Shown here one piece after another: positions 6,166 to 6,570 of a stretch of 6,570 bases of DNA; positions within the stretch are counted from its first letter, which is position 1, and the number at the start of each line of letters is the position of its first letter. Both the position numbers and the translations under genes were made by a program. Under the pieces are notes generated by a model, which was given only the letters and a program-made list of their open reading frames with translations, had not been told where the DNA came from and searched no databases. The stretch spans positions 1 to 6,570 of the forward strand of contig CAXRDP010000024.1 of NCBI GenBank assembly GCA_964229545.1, read 5' to 3'. Origin of the DNA: UBA724 sp964229545. GTDB taxonomy: Bacteria; Bacteroidota; Bacteroidia; Flavobacteriales; Flavobacteriaceae.

Positions 6166-6570
6166 ATGAGGTATTTATTTGTTTCCATTTTTTTAATATT
6201 TAATATAATTCAAGCTCAACAAAGCAAGAGTTATGAAGCATTTCCTGTAAAAAGCACACCCGTTATAGATGGAATACTATCTGAGGAAATTTGGAATAAT
6301 TTAGTTCCTGCATCAAACTTCACTTTGATGTGGCCGGAAACACGTCATGGAAATAAAATACCCAGTAAATATCAGACTATTGCATATTTGGGTTATGATC
6401 AAAATGCGATTTATATCGGCGCTATTCTCAAACATCCAAATCCAGATAAGATCCCTAAAGAATTTAGTCAACGTGATGAAATTTGGAATGTAAATGCTGA
6501 AACTTTTTTTGTGACCTTCAATACATATAACGACGATTTAAACTTCTTTGGTTTTCAAATCACAAGTGCT
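6166..6570 (+). CDS. Secreted CBM9-like / DUF5916-type protein (5' part, runs off the window)
   Basis: The open frame begins at ATG 6166 and continues without a stop to the window end, giving 135 residues. It opens with a signal peptide: MR, a hydrophobic core YLFVSIFLIFNII (3-15), and a likely cleavage near IQA-QQ (after residue 17), typical of Bacteroidota secreted proteins. The mature part resembles a carbohydrate-binding family 9-like beta-sandwich: PVIDGILSEEIWNN (32-45), TIAYLGYDQNAIYIGAIL (71-88), RDEIWNVNAETFFVTFNT (103-120) and NDDLNFFGFQI. This arrangement at the N-terminus is typical of long DUF5916 proteins, which carry a C-terminal beta-barrel-like domain; that part is outside the window, so the DUF5916 assignment is a strong inference and the ligand is unknown. 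The gene is AT-rich (about 33% GC in four hand-counted lines) compared with the dcw genes. No Shine-Dalgarno sequence is seen. Confidence 0.8.
   Translation, partial: MRYLFVSIFLIFNIIQAQQSKSYEAFPVKSTPVIDGILSEEIWNNLVPASNFTLMWPETRHGNKIPSKYQTIAYLGYDQNAIYIGAILKHPNPDKIPKEFSQRDEIWNVNAETFFVTFNTYNDDLNFFGFQITSA

Noticed and set aside
1..6570. CRISPR arrays, insertion sequences, riboswitches or phage genes
   Set aside because: No regularly spaced repeats, transposase or integrase motifs, or conserved leader structures were seen on either strand.

Overview
This window reads as the downstream half of a division and cell wall (dcw) cluster from a member of the Bacteroidota, probably the Flavobacteriales. 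The pointers are the gene order murG-murC-ftsQ-ftsA-ftsZ-yqeY with no ddl between murC and ftsQ, a long FtsZ with an acidic linker ending in NNSFLHDNVD, near-absence of Shine-Dalgarno sequences, a tRNA gene without an encoded CCA end, and a secreted CBM9-like/DUF5916-type protein at the right edge. Placement below phylum level is inference.

Layout. All genes are on the plus strand. Bases 1-260 are the 3' end of murG. It overlaps murC (253-1599) by 8 bases, and murC overlaps ftsQ (1589-2299) by 11 bases. ftsA (2302-3609), ftsZ (3620-5431) and a GatB/YqeY-domain gene (5433-5885) follow with gaps of 2, 10 and 1 base. A tRNA-Arg gene with anticodon TCG lies at 5930-6003, and a strong intrinsic terminator lies at 6011-6046. 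No terminator was seen between murG and the tRNA, so everything from murG onward may be one transcript that ends there. After the terminator comes a 119-base AT-rich gap and then the first 135 codons of a signal-peptide-bearing gene that runs off the window.

How the genes work together. MurG makes lipid II and MurC adds the first amino acid, L-alanine, to UDP-MurNAc. FtsQ, FtsA and FtsZ are core divisome proteins: FtsZ is the polymerising GTPase, FtsA its actin-like membrane anchor, and FtsQ the single-pass envelope link. YqeY is a small protein of uncertain role, related to the tail domain of the GatB amidotransferase subunit.

Most of the window is ordinary conserved core. I see no undescribed defence, mobile or RNA system. 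The points most worth a second look are the sharp change in base composition at the tRNA (about 48% GC in four sampled lines of the dcw genes, about 33% in four lines of the last gene), the repeated LEDF module in the FtsZ linker with its non-classical C-terminal peptide, and the placement of yqeY and a tRNA at the end of the division operon.
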